Source of the DNA: Pandoraea thiooxydans
GTDB taxonomy: Bacteria > Pseudomonadota > Gammaproteobacteria > Burkholderiales > Burkholderiaceae
Length of the DNA stretch: 64,000 nt
Direction of reading: 5' to 3'
Assembly (NCBI RefSeq): GCF_001931675.1
Contig: NZ_CP014839.1
Location: forward strand, 248,001-312,000
Shown here: one piece after another, positions 8,469 to 18,497 of the stretch
Layout: the number at the start of each line of letters is the position of its first letter
Position numbering within the stretch: the first letter of the stretch is position 1
The notes under the pieces: model-generated
The model's input: only the letters and a program-made list of their open reading frames with translations
Told to the model about the DNA's origin: nothing
Database searches by the model: none
Program-made: the position numbers and the translations under genes

Positions 8469-9758
8469 ATGAAACTGGATGTATCCCCCGAACTCCCGGA
8501 CGCGCCCGCTCAGCCGCGCGGCGTACCTCTGCCTCACGAGGCGGCTCGGGCCGCCGGTCTGGCGCGCCTGCGCATCGACCGCCAATGGGATGTGATCGTC
8601 ATTGGCGGCGGCGCCACCGGTCTGGGCTGCGCGGTCGATGCCGCCTCACGCGGCTTCTCGACGGTGCTGGTCGAGGCGCGCACGATCGGCAGCGGCACAT
8701 CGTCGCGCTCGAGCAAGCTGGTGCATGGCGGCGTGCGGTATCTGGCGCAGGGCAATATCAAATTGGTGCGCGAGGCGCTGCACGAGCGCGCCACGCTGCT
8801 GCATATCGCACCGGACATCTGCCACGCGCTGCCGTTCGTGATTCCCTGCTACCGGTGGTTCGAGCAGCCGTTTTACTGGGCCGGCATGAAAATCTACGAT
8901 GCGTTGGCCGGCCGCCGGCGCCTGGCGCCGGCCCGATGGCTGTCGCGCCGCGCCACGCTGGCGCGCGTGCCGTCGCTCAAGGCCGAGGGTCTGCGCGGCG
9001 GGGTTCTCTACTACGACGGCCAATTCGACGATTTACGCCTGGCGCGCGCGCTGGCCAATACCCTGCACGAGCTGGGCGGCGTGGCGCTCGAACACATGAG
9101 CGTGACTGCCGTGCCGCTGCGGCCCGACGGCCGCGCACAGGGCATCGAGGTGCGCGCCGAGGACACCGGCGAGCGCTACACGCTCAGCGGCAAGTGCGTG
9201 ATCAACGCGACCGGCGTGTGGGTCGACACGATCCGCCGGCTGGCCGACCCGAGTGCCGAGGCACTGGTCTCGCCCAGTCAGGGCACGCATCTGCTGCTCG
9301 ACGCGTCGTTCTGGCCGGGCGGGCATGCGCTGCTGATTCCGAATACCGCTGACGGGCGGGTGCTGTTCGTGCTGCCGTGGAACGGCAAGACGCTGATCGG
9401 CACCACCGACGTGCCGCGCGAGGACACGCCATTCGAGCCGCAACCGCGCGACGAGGAGATTGATTTCCTGCTGCAAACGGCCGGTCAATATTTGAGCCGC
9501 CGGCCTGGTCGGGGCGATATTCTTGGTCATTTCACCGGTTTGCGCCCGTTGGTCAGGGCAGGGGCATCGTCTACCGCCGAGCTCTCGCGCGAGCATCTGA
9601 TCCGGGTCGAGCGCGACGGCATGATCACCGTCACCGGCGGCAAATGGACCACTTACCGGCGCATGGCGCAAGACACGCTGGACACGGCAATCCGTATCGG
9701 CCAGTTGCCGCCGGCGCCGTGCCGCACCGAGCGCCTGAAGCTCGCCGGCGCTTCATGA
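8469..9758 (+). CDS. glpD: Aerobic glycerol-3-phosphate dehydrogenase, lacking the usual C-terminal domain
   Basis: This FAD-dependent enzyme oxidises glycerol 3-phosphate to dihydroxyacetone phosphate and passes electrons to quinone. The FAD-binding GxGxxG region ([22 protein letters not shown], about 38-59) and the family motif [19 protein letters not shown] are intact, as are LIGTTDVP and [11 protein letters not shown]. The protein stops at 429 residues, whereas usual GlpD is about 500 or more, so the C-terminal helical domain of about 80-100 residues is absent. The start at 8469 follows GAAGGA; TACAAT about 50 bases upstream could be a -10. The stop overlaps the convergent edd gene by 6 bases. 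The truncation could be natural or an old deletion. Confidence 0.85.
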   Translation: MKLDVSPELPDAPAQPRGVPLPHEAARAAGLARLRIDRQWDVIVIGGGATGLGCAVDAASRGFSTVLVEARTIGSGTSSRSSKLVHGGVRYLAQGNIKLVREALHERATLLHIAPDICHALPFVIPCYRWFEQPFYWAGMKIYDALAGRRRLAPARWLSRRATLARVPSLKAEGLRGGVLYYDGQFDDLRLARALANTLHELGGVALEHMSVTAVPLRPDGRAQGIEVRAEDTGERYTLSGKCVINATGVWVDTIRRLADPSAEALVSPSQGTHLLLDASFWPGGHALLIPNTADGRVLFVLPWNGKTLIGTTDVPREDTPFEPQPRDEEIDFLLQTAGQYLSRRPGRGDILGHFTGLRPLVRAGASSTAELSREHLIRVERDGMITVTGGKWTTYRRMAQDTLDTAIRIGQLPPAPCRTERLKLAGAS

Positions 9759-11570
9759 CGCATCGGCGTTGCCAAACAACACCGACGCGCCGAGCGGCGC
9801 GGTGCCGACGTGGTGCCGAAACAATCCGAGCATATTGCGCCATGGGTCGAGCGCCCGCTCGGGTGGTGGCGCGACCTCGCGGCGCGCCATATCCTCGTCG
9901 CTGACTTCGCAATTCAAACGGTGGGTCGTCGCGTCGAGTTCGACCATGTCGCCGTCGCGCACGCGCGACAGGGGCCCGCCAGCGATCGCCTCCGGTGACA
10001 CGTGAATCGCCGCCGGGACCTTACCCGAGGCGCCTGACATGCGCCCGTCGGTCACCAGCGCCACGCGATGCCCCCGATCCTGCAGCAGACCCAGCATCGG
10101 CATGAGTTTGTGCAACTCGGGCATGCCATTGGCCCGGGGCCCCTGGAAGCGCACGACCACCACCACGTCTCGCGTCAGCTCGCCGGCCTTGAATGCGGCC
10201 TGAGCTTCCTCCTGCGAGGCGAACACGCGTGCCGGCGCACGCACGCGATGCTGCTCGGGCTTGAGCGCCGAGGATTTGACGACGGCCTGCCCGAGGTTGC
10301 CGCGCAGCACGCGCAGCCCGCCCTCGGGCGCGAACGGATTACTCAGCGGGCGCACGATCGATTCGTCGAGGCTGGCTTGCGGCGCGGGCCGCCAGCATAG
10401 TGTGTCGCCTTGCAGACCGGCCTCCTGCGTGTATGCATCCAGACCCGCGCCCATCACGGTGTCGACGCCGGCGTGCAGCAGGCCGCCCGCGAGCAGCTCC
10501 CGAATCACGAAGTTCAGACCGCCGGCAGCCTGGAATTGGTTCACATCGGCCGATCCGTTCGGATAGATACGACTGAGCAGCGGCACCGCCTCGGACAGGT
10601 CGGCGATATCCTGCCAGGTGAGCAGCAGGCCCGCGGCGCGTGCCATTGCCACCAGATGCAGCGTGTGATTGGTCGAGCCGCCTGTGGCCAGCAGGCCGAC
10701 CACGCCGTTGATGATGGCGCGCTCGTCGAGCATCGCCGCGAGCGTCGCGCCGTTGTGCGCCAGCGCCACCGCGCGCGCCGTGGCGGCTTGCGTGAGCGCA
10801 TGCCGCAGGGGCGTGCCGGGATTGACGAACGACGCGCCCGGCAGGTGCAGCCCCATGAATTCCATCAGCATCTGGTTGCTGTTGGCGGTGCCATAGAAGG
10901 TGCAGGTGCCGGCGCCGTGATAAGCGGACAATTCGGCGTCCAGCAGCTGTTCTCGACTGACCTCGCCGGCGGCGTATTGCTGGCGGATCAGCGACTTCTC
11001 ATCGTTGGGCAGGCCGGAGGGCATCGGACCTGCCGGGGCGAATACCGCGGGCATATGGCCGAAGCCAAGCGCGCCCATCACCAGGCCCGGCACGATCTTG
11101 TCGCATACGCCGAGAAAGATACCTGCGTCGAACACCTGATGCGACAGCGCGACGAGGGTCGCCAGCGCGATGATATCGCGCGAGAACAGCGACAGCTCCA
11201 TGCCGGCATAACCCTGCGTAATGCCGTCGCACATTGCCGGCACACCGCCGGCGACCTGTGCGCTCGCGCCATGGGCGCGCGCGGCCGCCTTGATGATGTC
11301 GGGAAAAATCGCGAACGGCTGATGCGCGGACAGCATGTCGTTATAGGCCGAGACGATCGCGAGATTGGGGTTGTGCTCGGCGCGCAGCTTCAGGCGGTCG
11401 TCGGCGGGCGCGGCCGCCATTGCATGGGCCAGGTTCGCGCATCCGAGGGCGGCACGCCCCGGTTGGGTGCGCCGCGCAAGGTCGATACCTGCCAGATAGG
11501 CCAGTCGCGTGTCCCTGCTGCGCGTGCGAAGGCGCTCGGTGACCGCTTCAAGGGTAGGGTGGATTGCCAT
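9753..11570 (-). CDS. edd: Phosphogluconate dehydratase
   Basis: This is the first committed enzyme of the Entner-Doudoroff pathway, converting 6-phosphogluconate to KDPG. It belongs to the IlvD/Edd [4Fe-4S] family. The protein has 605 residues, as expected, with recognisable [43 protein letters not shown] and [17 protein letters not shown]. The ATG at 11570 gives [14 protein letters not shown]. It is transcribed divergently from zwf, with HexR-type operators in the shared gap. The partner aldolase gene eda is not in the window. Confidence 0.95.
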   Translation of the reverse strand: MAIHPTLEAVTERLRTRSRDTRLAYLAGIDLARRTQPGRAALGCANLAHAMAAAPADDRLKLRAEHNPNLAIVSAYNDMLSAHQPFAIFPDIIKAAARAHGASAQVAGGVPAMCDGITQGYAGMELSLFSRDIIALATLVALSHQVFDAGIFLGVCDKIVPGLVMGALGFGHMPAVFAPAGPMPSGLPNDEKSLIRQQYAAGEVSREQLLDAELSAYHGAGTCTFYGTANSNQMLMEFMGLHLPGASFVNPGTPLRHALTQAATARAVALAHNGATLAAMLDERAIINGVVGLLATGGSTNHTLHLVAMARAAGLLLTWQDIADLSEAVPLLSRIYPNGSADVNQFQAAGGLNFVIRELLAGGLLHAGVDTVMGAGLDAYTQEAGLQGDTLCWRPAPQASLDESIVRPLSNPFAPEGGLRVLRGNLGQAVVKSSALKPEQHRVRAPARVFASQEEAQAAFKAGELTRDVVVVVRFQGPRANGMPELHKLMPMLGLLQDRGHRVALVTDGRMSGASGKVPAAIHVSPEAIAGGPLSRVRDGDMVELDATTHRLNCEVSDEDMARREVAPPPERALDPWRNMLGLFRHHVGTAPLGASVLFGNADAS

Positions 11571-11606
11571 GATTGACCGGAATTCGCCTCGGGACTTGTG
11601 TTTGAG

Positions 11607-11621
11607 TGTAGTTAAACTACA
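11607..11621. promoter_or_regulatory. HexR-type operator 1 in the edd/zwf intergenic region
   Basis: TGTAGTTAAACTACA consists of 7-bp perfect inverted arms (TGTAGTT/AACTACA) around a single A. It fits the known HexR consensus of proteobacteria (TGTARTTWWAYTACA type). It lies 36 bp from the edd start and about 48 bp from the zwf start. The cognate regulator is probably the C-terminal half of the glk/hexR gene in the zwf operon. Confidence 0.8.
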
Positions 11622-11639
11622 CTTTAGTGTCAAAAATGT

Positions 11640-11654
11640 TCTCTTTTAACTACA
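11640..11654. promoter_or_regulatory. Possible second, degenerate HexR operator
   Basis: TCTCTTTTAACTACA keeps a perfect right half (AACTACA) and matches the symmetrical site TGTAGTTTAACTACA at 12 of 15 positions. It is centred 33 bp from operator 1, about three helical turns. That spacing would suit cooperative binding or separate control of the two divergent promoters. Confidence 0.5.
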
Positions 11655-11668
11655 TAGGCCCGCTCCCC

Positions 11669-13138
11669 ATGGCTTCCACGAATACCACCCCCTCGTTCAC
11701 TTTCGTGCTATTCGGCGCCACTGGCGATTTGTCGCTGCGCAAAGTATTGCCGGCGCTGTACCGCGCCCACCGTTCCGATCAACTGTGCGACGACGGGTAT
11801 ATCGTCGCGGTCGCCCGCAAGTCGATGGACTCGGCCGATTACCATGCGTGGGCGCGGGAGCAGGTGCGGCCCCATCTCGACATGGAACGGATCGACGAGG
11901 ACGACTGGGAGCGTTTCCTGAACCGGATTACCTATGTAGCCCTCGATCTGACCCGGCAGGACGATTTCACGCAACTGCGCGACGCGCTGGACGGCAAGCC
12001 TGCCGCCCGGGTGTTTTATCTGGCGACCGGACCCGCCCTGTTCGAGCCGGTGTGCAAGGGACTGGCCGCGGCGGGGCTGCACGATGGCGGGCGAATCGTG
12101 CTGGAAAAGCCGCTTGGCCACGACTTGCGGTCGTCGCGAGAAATCAACGATACGGTCGGAGAGATCTTCAGCGAACAGCAGATCTACAGGATCGATCATT
12201 ACCTCGGCAAGGAGGCGGTGCAGAATCTGCAGGCACTGCGTTTCGGCAACGCGTTGTTCGAGCCGCTGTGGCGCCGCGAGTGGATCGAGAATATTCAGAT
12301 TACGATCGCCGAGGAGCTGGGGGTCGAAGGGCGGGGCGATTTTTACGATCAAACCGGCGCGTTGCGTGACATGGTGCAGAACCATCTGCTCCAGTTGCTG
12401 GCCATTGTCGCCATGGAGCCGCCGCATTCGATGGCCGCCGATCCGGTGCGCGACGAGAAGCTGCGCGTATTGCGCTCCCTCAAGCCGATTGCCATCGACG
12501 AGGTCAATCAGTTGGTGGTGCGCGGCCAGTACCAGAGCGGCCTGAGCGGCGGGGCATCGGTGCCCGCTTACGCGCGTGAGCCGGGTGTGGCTGCCGAGAG
12601 TCGGACCGAAACCTTCGTGGCGCTCAAGGCGGAGATCAACAACTGGCGCTGGGCCGGCGTGCCGTTTTTTCTGCGAACCGGCAAACGTCTGGCCGAGCGC
12701 GTGGCCGAGATCGTGATCAATTTCCGCCCGGTGCCGTATGCGCTGATGGGCGAAGCGTCGTTGCGCGCCGGCGCCAACCGGCTGGTGATCCGCCTCCAGC
12801 CGAATGAATCGATGCGGCTGTATTGCCTGGCCAAGCAACCCGGCGAAGGGATGCAATTGCAAAGTGTGCATCTTGACTTGGCGTTCGACCAGTTTTTCAA
12901 GGCCGGAAGCATGGACGCGTATGAGCGGTTGCTGCTCGACGTGATCCACGGTCGCCTGGCGCTGTTCGTACGGCGCGATGAGCAGGAGCAAGCATGGCGT
13001 TGGGTCGAACCGATCATGACCGGTTGGGCCGACAGCGCGCGCATGCCGAAACTGTATTCGGCCGGGACGTGGGGGCCGGCAGCGTCGAGCGCGCTGTTGG
13101 CGCAGCACGGCACGTGCTGGCTAGAGGAGGAAAACTGA
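11669..13138 (+). CDS. zwf: Glucose-6-phosphate 1-dehydrogenase
   Basis: The enzyme oxidises glucose 6-phosphate to 6-phosphogluconolactone, usually with NADP. The nucleotide-binding FGATGDLSLRKVLPAL (about 13-28) and the active-site signature RIDHYLGKEAVQN (about 174-186) are intact. The protein has 489 residues, the usual length. The start at 11669 (MASTNTTPSFTFVLFGATGD) leaves a short N-terminus as in relatives; an upstream TTG start would overlap the operator and has no similarity. First gene of zwf-pgl-glk/hexR; pgl begins 4 bases after the stop. Confidence 0.96.
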   Translation: MASTNTTPSFTFVLFGATGDLSLRKVLPALYRAHRSDQLCDDGYIVAVARKSMDSADYHAWAREQVRPHLDMERIDEDDWERFLNRITYVALDLTRQDDFTQLRDALDGKPAARVFYLATGPALFEPVCKGLAAAGLHDGGRIVLEKPLGHDLRSSREINDTVGEIFSEQQIYRIDHYLGKEAVQNLQALRFGNALFEPLWRREWIENIQITIAEELGVEGRGDFYDQTGALRDMVQNHLLQLLAIVAMEPPHSMAADPVRDEKLRVLRSLKPIAIDEVNQLVVRGQYQSGLSGGASVPAYAREPGVAAESRTETFVALKAEINNWRWAGVPFFLRTGKRLAERVAEIVINFRPVPYALMGEASLRAGANRLVIRLQPNESMRLYCLAKQPGEGMQLQSVHLDLAFDQFFKAGSMDAYERLLLDVIHGRLALFVRRDEQEQAWRWVEPIMTGWADSARMPKLYSAGTWGPAASSALLAQHGTCWLEEEN

Positions 13139-13142
13139 CATC

Positions 13143-13826
13143 ATGTTGATCTGGCGAAATTTCGACTCGATCGAGGCCCAGGCCGATGGTTTGAGTGCCG
13201 CGCTGGTGCGTGCGCTGCACGACGTGCTGGAGCGCCAGCCGCGCGCATTGCTGGCGCTATCCGGCGGCAGCAGTCCGCGAGCCCTGCTGCCCCGGCTCGC
13301 GCAGTCCGGTCTGCCGTGGGAGCGCATCGATTTGACGCTGGCCGACGACCGCTGGGTTCCCGACAGCGATCCGGACAGCAATGCGCGGCTGCTGCGCGAG
13401 TGCCTGCGGCAGGCGGGCGCCGGCGCCGCGGGCTGGCTGCCGCTGGTCGACATGAGCAAGTCCGCGGCTGAACAGGTACAGCAGTTGAACGATCATTTCC
13501 CCTACCGGCAGCCCGACGTATGCGTGCTCGGCATGGGCCTCGACGGACACACCGCGTCGTTGTTTGCCGATGCGCCGCAATGGCCGCAGGCGCGCCACAC
13601 GGAGGCTCGCTTCGTATTTATGGAGCCAGCCAATGCGCCCCATGCGCGCGTGAGCTGGTCGCTTGCCGCGTTGCGCGAGTGCGGCCGGCTGTTTCTATTG
13701 ATTCAGGGCGAAGCCAAGCGCGACGTGCTGTGCGCCGCGGCCGAGCTCGACCAGGATAACGCGATTTCCCGTTTGAGCCGCGATCAAGGAGTGACACTGG
13801 ATGTCTATTGGTGTGCCGAAGCATGA
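13143..13826 (+). CDS. pgl: 6-phosphogluconolactonase
   Basis: The enzyme hydrolyses 6-phosphogluconolactone to 6-phosphogluconate. The 227-residue DevB-type protein has [16 protein letters not shown] (about 38-53), [21 protein letters not shown] and [18 protein letters not shown]. It starts 4 bases after zwf behind GAGGAGG, and its last 26 bases overlap the start of the glucokinase/HexR gene, so the two are probably translationally coupled. Confidence 0.95.
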   Translation: MLIWRNFDSIEAQADGLSAALVRALHDVLERQPRALLALSGGSSPRALLPRLAQSGLPWERIDLTLADDRWVPDSDPDSNARLLRECLRQAGAGAAGWLPLVDMSKSAAEQVQQLNDHFPYRQPDVCVLGMGLDGHTASLFADAPQWPQARHTEARFVFMEPANAPHARVSWSLAALRECGRLFLLIQGEAKRDVLCAAAELDQDNAISRLSRDQGVTLDVYWCAEA

Positions 13827-15756
13827 ACGTGCCGGGGGCCGGGCGCGCGCCCCCCGTTTGCTGGCCGACGTCGGCGGCACGAACGCGCGCTTTACCCTCG
13901 AATTCGAGCCAGGGCAATGGCGCCATATCAAAGTCTACCCGTGTGCCGACTATGCCGGCCTGGCCGAGGTGATCCAGGCGTACCTGCGCGACGCCGCCGA
14001 CGTGCTCGATGGCACGCGCGTCACGCATGCGGCCGTGGCGATCGCCACGCCGATCGATGGCGACGAAGTGGCAATGACCAATCACAACTGGCGTTTTTCG
14101 ATCGAGCAGACTCGTACGACGCTCTCGCTCGATACGCTGTTGGTGGTCAATGATTTCGCCGCGCTGGCGATGGCGGTGCCGCGCCTGGACGAGCATCAGC
14201 GTGTGCCGGTGGGCGGCGGCAGCGCGCGCCCCGGCAGTGTGATCGGTGTGTTGGGCCCGGGCACCGGGCTGGGTGTCTCCGGGCTGGTGCCTGCCGGTGA
14301 GCGCTGGATACCGCTGGACAGCGAAGGCGGTCACGCAAATTTCTCGCCGGCCGATGCGCGCGAGCTCGCCGTCCTGCAGTATGCCTGGCAGACCCACGAG
14401 CATGTCTCGTTCGAGCGGCTGGTGTCGGGGCCGGGCATCGCGCTGGTGTATCAGGCGCTGGCGGCGCAGCACCAGCGTCGGGCCGAGCCGCTGGAGACCG
14501 CCGACATCGTCAAGCGGGGACTGGCCGGGCAGTGCGATCTGTGCATGGAGGCCGTCGAGTGTTTCTGCGGCATGCTCGGCACCTTCGCCGGCAATGTCGC
14601 CATCACGCTCGGCGCGCGCGGCGGTGTCTACATCGGGGGCGGTGTAGTGCCGCATCTGGGCGACTACTTCGCGCGCTCGCCGTTTCGTGCCCGCTTCGAG
14701 GCCAAGGGTCGTTTCACCGATTATCTGGCGCAGGTACCGACATTTGTCATCGCCGACCCATACCCGGCTTTCCTGGGCGTGTCCGCGATCCTGGCCGATC
14801 ACCTGCGCGGCGGCACGCCCGGCGGCGCGCTGGTGGAACGGGTGCAGCATATGCAGAGCAAGCTCAGCCCGGCAGAGCGGCGCGTGGCCGACCTGATGAT
14901 CAATCACCCGCGCACGCTGATCGGCGACCCGGTGGGAGAGATCGCCCGCAAGGCCAACGTCAGCCAGCCGACCGTGATCCGGTTTTGCCGATCGCTCGGT
15001 TGCCAGGGTCTGACCGATTTCAAGTTGAAACTGGCCGGCGAGCTGATCGGCTCGCTGCCGGTCGGGCAAAGCCGCGTGCGCCTGGGCGACGCCGCGTCGG
15101 ATTTCGGCAGCAAGGTGCTGGACAACACCATGTCGGCGATTCTCCAAATGCGCGAGCATTTGAATTTCGACGCGCTCGAGCAAGCCATCGACCGCTTGCA
15201 TCGGGCGCATCGTATCGAGTTCTATGGCTTGGGCAACTCCGGCATCGTGGCTCAGGATGCGCACTACAAATTCTTTCGCTTCGGCATCCCGACGATTGCC
15301 TATCACGACCCCTATCTTCAGGCGGCTTCGGCGGCGCTGTTGCGGCAAGGCGATGTAGTCGTGATGGTGTCGAATTCAGGCAAGTCGGAAGAGTTGCTGC
15401 GTCTGGCCGACCAGGTGCTGCGCGCTGGCGCAAGCGTCATTGCGCTGACCACCCGCGGCACGCCGCTGGCCAAAAAGGCGAGCGTGGCGCTCGAGACGGA
15501 TCATCTCGAAATGCGCGATTCGCACCTGTCGATGATCTCGCGCATTCTGCATTTGCTGATGATCGACATCCTCGCGGTCGGCGTGGCGATTCGCAAGGCC
15601 TCGCCGGTGCTCGACAGCGCTGGTCAGGGCGAGGACGAGCACGGCGGGGCCCTGCCCAACGCCGCGCGCGATGCGGCCGATGCGGTGCTCGAGTGGCTCA
15701 GTCATGGCGCGGCAAGCGGCGAGGCGGTGCAACAGGGGGCCATCGGAGCGTCGTGA
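13801..15756 (+). CDS. glk: Bifunctional glucokinase / RpiR-family (HexR) transcriptional regulator
   Basis: The protein has 651 residues in two parts. The N-terminal glucokinase (about 18-335) has the ATP-binding DVGGTNAR (23-30), [10 protein letters not shown] and [11 protein letters not shown], and phosphorylates glucose with ATP. The C-terminal half is an RpiR regulator: helix-turn-helix (about 342-418; [20 protein letters not shown]) and a SIS sugar-phosphate domain (about 465-600; [28 protein letters not shown]). HexR proteins release DNA when KDPG or related phosphate sugars bind. This fusion is known from Burkholderiales. The start has AAGGAG 9 bases upstream. It probably autoregulates zwf-pgl-glk and represses edd through the 11607 operator. 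Confidence 0.93.
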   Translation: MSIGVPKHERAGGRARAPRLLADVGGTNARFTLEFEPGQWRHIKVYPCADYAGLAEVIQAYLRDAADVLDGTRVTHAAVAIATPIDGDEVAMTNHNWRFSIEQTRTTLSLDTLLVVNDFAALAMAVPRLDEHQRVPVGGGSARPGSVIGVLGPGTGLGVSGLVPAGERWIPLDSEGGHANFSPADARELAVLQYAWQTHEHVSFERLVSGPGIALVYQALAAQHQRRAEPLETADIVKRGLAGQCDLCMEAVECFCGMLGTFAGNVAITLGARGGVYIGGGVVPHLGDYFARSPFRARFEAKGRFTDYLAQVPTFVIADPYPAFLGVSAILADHLRGGTPGGALVERVQHMQSKLSPAERRVADLMINHPRTLIGDPVGEIARKANVSQPTVIRFCRSLGCQGLTDFKLKLAGELIGSLPVGQSRVRLGDAASDFGSKVLDNTMSAILQMREHLNFDALEQAIDRLHRAHRIEFYGLGNSGIVAQDAHYKFFRFGIPTIAYHDPYLQAASAALLRQGDVVVMVSNSGKSEELLRLADQVLRAGASVIALTTRGTPLAKKASVALETDHLEMRDSHLSMISRILHLLMIDILAVGVAIRKASPVLDSAGQGEDEHGGALPNAARDAADAVLEWLSHGAASGEAVQQGAIGAS

Positions 15757-15844
15757 CTTGGGGTTGATTTCGGTTGCATGACGCGCGACGCTGGCCTACG
15801 CTGGAACGAATCGGCCGCCGTCGCGGCCATCCAGGAGGAACGTC

Positions 15845-16054
15845 ATGTCAAATCATGTCTACAAGATGATCGAATTGACCGGATCGTCGTCCACGTCGAT
15901 CGAGGATGCCGTGCAACGAGCCATCGGCAAGGCCTCCGACACACTGCACAACCTGAACTGGTTCGAGATCGTCGATACGCGCGGCCATATCGAAGGCGGC
16001 AAGGTCGCGCACTGGCAAGTCACGCTCAAGGTCGGCATGCGGCTGGACGAATGA
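15845..16054 (+). CDS. Dodecin family flavin-binding protein
   Basis: This is a 69-residue protein of the dodecin family, small proteins that assemble into hollow dodecamers storing or buffering riboflavin/FMN. Family features include the opening [22 protein letters not shown], the flavin-stacking Trp region [16 protein letters not shown] and the closing beta-strand [20 protein letters not shown] lies about 8 bases before the ATG. It stands alone between glk/hexR and amn. Confidence 0.92.
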   Translation: MSNHVYKMIELTGSSSTSIEDAVQRAIGKASDTLHNLNWFEIVDTRGHIEGGKVAHWQVTLKVGMRLDE

Positions 16055-16166
16055 CCGGCGCGCGGCCAGCGCGAATACGCCAAACGGAGTTTTGTCCAGG
16101 CGCGACCGGGCCATGTCAAAATAGGCGCACGCCGAAACCCGGCGCTTGTATTGCCAAGGATTCCGA

Positions 16167-17666
16167 ATGCGCGAGAAAACCCCTAATCATGCGACCCGGA
16201 CGATTGCCGACCCGGTTGCCGCAGTGGCGTACCTGAAGGAAATCTATGACGCCAATACGGCGCATCTGCGCGCCGCCTTCGCGCGCTTTTCCGCCGGCCG
16301 TGCGCCTGAACAGCGCGTGCGAGCCTTTTATCCGTTCGTGCGCATCACTACCGAGGATATTACGGCGCTCGACAAGCGCCTGTCATATGGTTTTGTTTCG
16401 GGGCCAGGCACTTACGAGACCACCGTGACCCGTCCGGATCTGTTTGGCAACTACTACGTCGAGCAATTGCGCCGGCTGGCCCAGAACCATCACGTTGCCT
16501 TCGACGTCGGCGTGAGCGAGGAGCCGATTCCGATCCATTTTGCGTTCGAAGAGGGTGTGTACCTCGAGGGCGACCTCGACCAGAGCCACCTGCGCGTGCT
16601 GCGCAACGCGTTCGACGTGCCCGATCTGGCGAGCATGGACGACGGCATCGTCAACGGCACTCACCCCGAATCTGCCGATGGCCCGAATCCGCTGGCATTG
16701 TTCACCGCGCCGCGGGTCGACTACTCGCTGCACCGCCTGCGGCATTACACGGCGACCTCGCCGCAGCACTTCCAGAATTTCGTGCTGTTTACCAACTACC
16801 AGTTCTATATCGATGAATTCATCGCGCTGGGCCGTGAATTGATGCGCGCCACCGATGACGCGACGCTGCGCGAATATCGCAGCCAGTACACCGCGTTTGT
16901 CGAACCTGGCGACGTGATTCACTGGAATGACAATCTCGGTGCGCGAGCCGCCGAGGGTACGCCAGTCAAGCGTCTGCCGCAGATGCCGGCATATCACCTG
17001 GTGCGCCCCGATGGCGCCGGCATCACGATGGTCAATATCGGCATCGGGCCGTCGAATGCCAAAACCATCACCGACCACATTGCCGTGCTGCGCCCGCATG
17101 CGTGGCTCATGTTGGGGCACTGCGCCGGTTTGCGAAATTCCCAGAGATTGGGCGATTACGTGCTGGCGCATGGCTACGTGCGCGAGGATCACGTGCTCGA
17201 CGCCGATTTGCCGCTGTGGGTGCCGGTGCCGCCGCTGGCCGAGGTGCAGGTGGCTCTCGAGCGTGCGGTGGCCGATGTCACGCAACTCGATGATTACGAG
17301 CTCAAGCGCGTGATGCGCACCGGCACCGTGGTGACGGTCGACAACCGTAACTGGGAATTACGTGACCATCGCGAGCCGGTGCAGCGCATGAGCCAGAGTC
17401 GGGCGATCGCACTCGATATGGAAAGCGCCACAATTGCCGCCAACGGATTCCGGTTCCGGGTTCCGTACGGCACGTTGCTTTGCGTGTCAGACAAACCGCT
17501 GCATGGCGAACTCAAGCTGCCCGGCATGGCCGATCACTTTTACCGCGAGCGCGTCGACCAGCATCTGAAAATCGGCGTCAAGGCGATGGAGTTGTTGCGC
17601 GGCAGCGGCCTGGACCGGTTGCACAGCCGCAAGCTGCGCAGTTTCGCGGAAGTGGCGTTCCAGTAG
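16167..17666 (+). CDS. amn: AMP nucleosidase
   Basis: The enzyme cleaves AMP to adenine and ribose 5-phosphate and regulates the adenylate pool. The protein has 499 residues: an N-terminal AMP nucleosidase domain (about 10-190, YDANTAHLRAAFARF, VDYSLHRLRHYTATSP) and a C-terminal nucleoside phosphorylase fold (about 270-490, LMLGHCAGLRNSQRLGDYVLAHGYVRED, AIALDMESATIAANGFRFRVPYGTLLCVSDKPLHGE). The ATG at 16167 has AAGGA 6 bases upstream; a TTG 21 bases earlier is less likely. It is convergent with the nar-linked isomerase gene. Confidence 0.95.
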   Translation: MREKTPNHATRTIADPVAAVAYLKEIYDANTAHLRAAFARFSAGRAPEQRVRAFYPFVRITTEDITALDKRLSYGFVSGPGTYETTVTRPDLFGNYYVEQLRRLAQNHHVAFDVGVSEEPIPIHFAFEEGVYLEGDLDQSHLRVLRNAFDVPDLASMDDGIVNGTHPESADGPNPLALFTAPRVDYSLHRLRHYTATSPQHFQNFVLFTNYQFYIDEFIALGRELMRATDDATLREYRSQYTAFVEPGDVIHWNDNLGARAAEGTPVKRLPQMPAYHLVRPDGAGITMVNIGIGPSNAKTITDHIAVLRPHAWLMLGHCAGLRNSQRLGDYVLAHGYVREDHVLDADLPLWVPVPPLAEVQVALERAVADVTQLDDYELKRVMRTGTVVTVDNRNWELRDHREPVQRMSQSRAIALDMESATIAANGFRFRVPYGTLLCVSDKPLHGELKLPGMADHFYRERVDQHLKIGVKAMELLRGSGLDRLHSRKLRSFAEVAFQ

Positions 17667-17677
17667 ACGGCGAGCCG

Positions 17678-17697
17678 GCCGGGCTGGAACGCCCGGC
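17678..17697. terminator. Hairpin between convergent amn and ppiase genes
   Basis: GCCGGGC and GCCCGGC form a 7-bp perfect stem with a 6-base loop. It lies in the 33-bp gap between the stops of two convergent genes. There is no T-run on either side, so it is only a candidate bidirectional terminator. Confidence 0.45.
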
Positions 17698-17699
17698 GC

Positions 17700-18482
17700 T
17701 CACTGCAGCAGCGGGCCCGCCTGCACGTCGAATGCAATGCCCCTGAGCTCGGCCGCGGATACCAGCAGGCTCAGGTATTGCCGGATAGACTGATGCCGCA
17801 CGTGAGCCGCAAGATATTGACCGACTGCTTCCCGCACGGTGTCGAAAGGCAGTGTGGCGCCCGGCACGCGCCGCTCCACCACGACGATATGAAAGCCGTA
17901 GCGCGTGTTGACCAGGCCGGGCAACAGGCCGGTGCGCTCGCTGTCGAACACGGCCGCCTCGAATTCCGGCACGCTTTCGCCGCGGGTCAGTTGTCCCAGA
18001 TTGCCGCCGACCTGCCCGGACGGGCAATTGGATAGGGTCTTTGCCAGCTCCTCGAAGCGTTCGGGATGCTGCGCCAGTTCCCGATGCGTTTGCTCGGCGC
18101 GCGCGCGCACCTGGGTCATCGCAGCGTTCGCCGTCACCGCGAAAAGGATATGGCGTACGAAGGCGACGTCAGGGCTGCGGAATTTCTTCTGGTTCGCCGT
18201 GTAGTAGCGCAAGCACTCCTCGTCCGACGGTTCGGGCATCGCGCACTCCATTGCCAGCAACCGGTCGATGGCGGCATCGTCCAACGCCGCTGCTTCGCTC
18301 AGGAGGCCCGCTTCCAGCGCCTTTTGCTTGAGCAGCTCCTGCACCACCAGCGCGCGTCGCGCCGCCTGCTCGGGGTCAGGCTGATCCGCGTGGGCCAGGG
18401 ATTCCTCCGCAATCGCGCGGGCGTCGATCACGACGCCGTTGACGGCAAGCTCGGTTCCGCGGGAGACATTGATTTCCGGCAT
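17700..18482 (-). CDS. PpiC-type peptidyl-prolyl cis-trans isomerase of the nar cluster
   Basis: The protein has 260 residues with a parvulin domain (about 105-215; FVRHILFAVT, FEELAKTLSNCPSGQVGGNLGQLTRGESVPEFEAAVF, LPGLVNTRYGFHIVVVERR). The N-terminal helical part (SDEECLRYYTANQKKF) resembles NifM/SurA-type chaperone arms. There is no signal peptide, so it should act in the cytoplasm. It begins 15 bases after narI and is therefore probably cotranscribed. A role in folding or maturing cytoplasmic nitrate reductase is inferred from position only. Confidence 0.88.
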   Translation of the reverse strand: MPEINVSRGTELAVNGVVIDARAIAEESLAHADQPDPEQAARRALVVQELLKQKALEAGLLSEAAALDDAAIDRLLAMECAMPEPSDEECLRYYTANQKKFRSPDVAFVRHILFAVTANAAMTQVRARAEQTHRELAQHPERFEELAKTLSNCPSGQVGGNLGQLTRGESVPEFEAAVFDSERTGLLPGLVNTRYGFHIVVVERRVPGATLPFDTVREAVGQYLAAHVRHQSIRQYLSLLVSAAELRGIAFDVQAGPLLQ

Positions 18483-18497
18483 GAGAATCTCCTTCAG

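Noticed and set aside
13618-15348. Long minus-strand open frame of 576 codons
   Set aside because: It is antisense to pgl and glk/hexR, and the translation has no recognisable domain.
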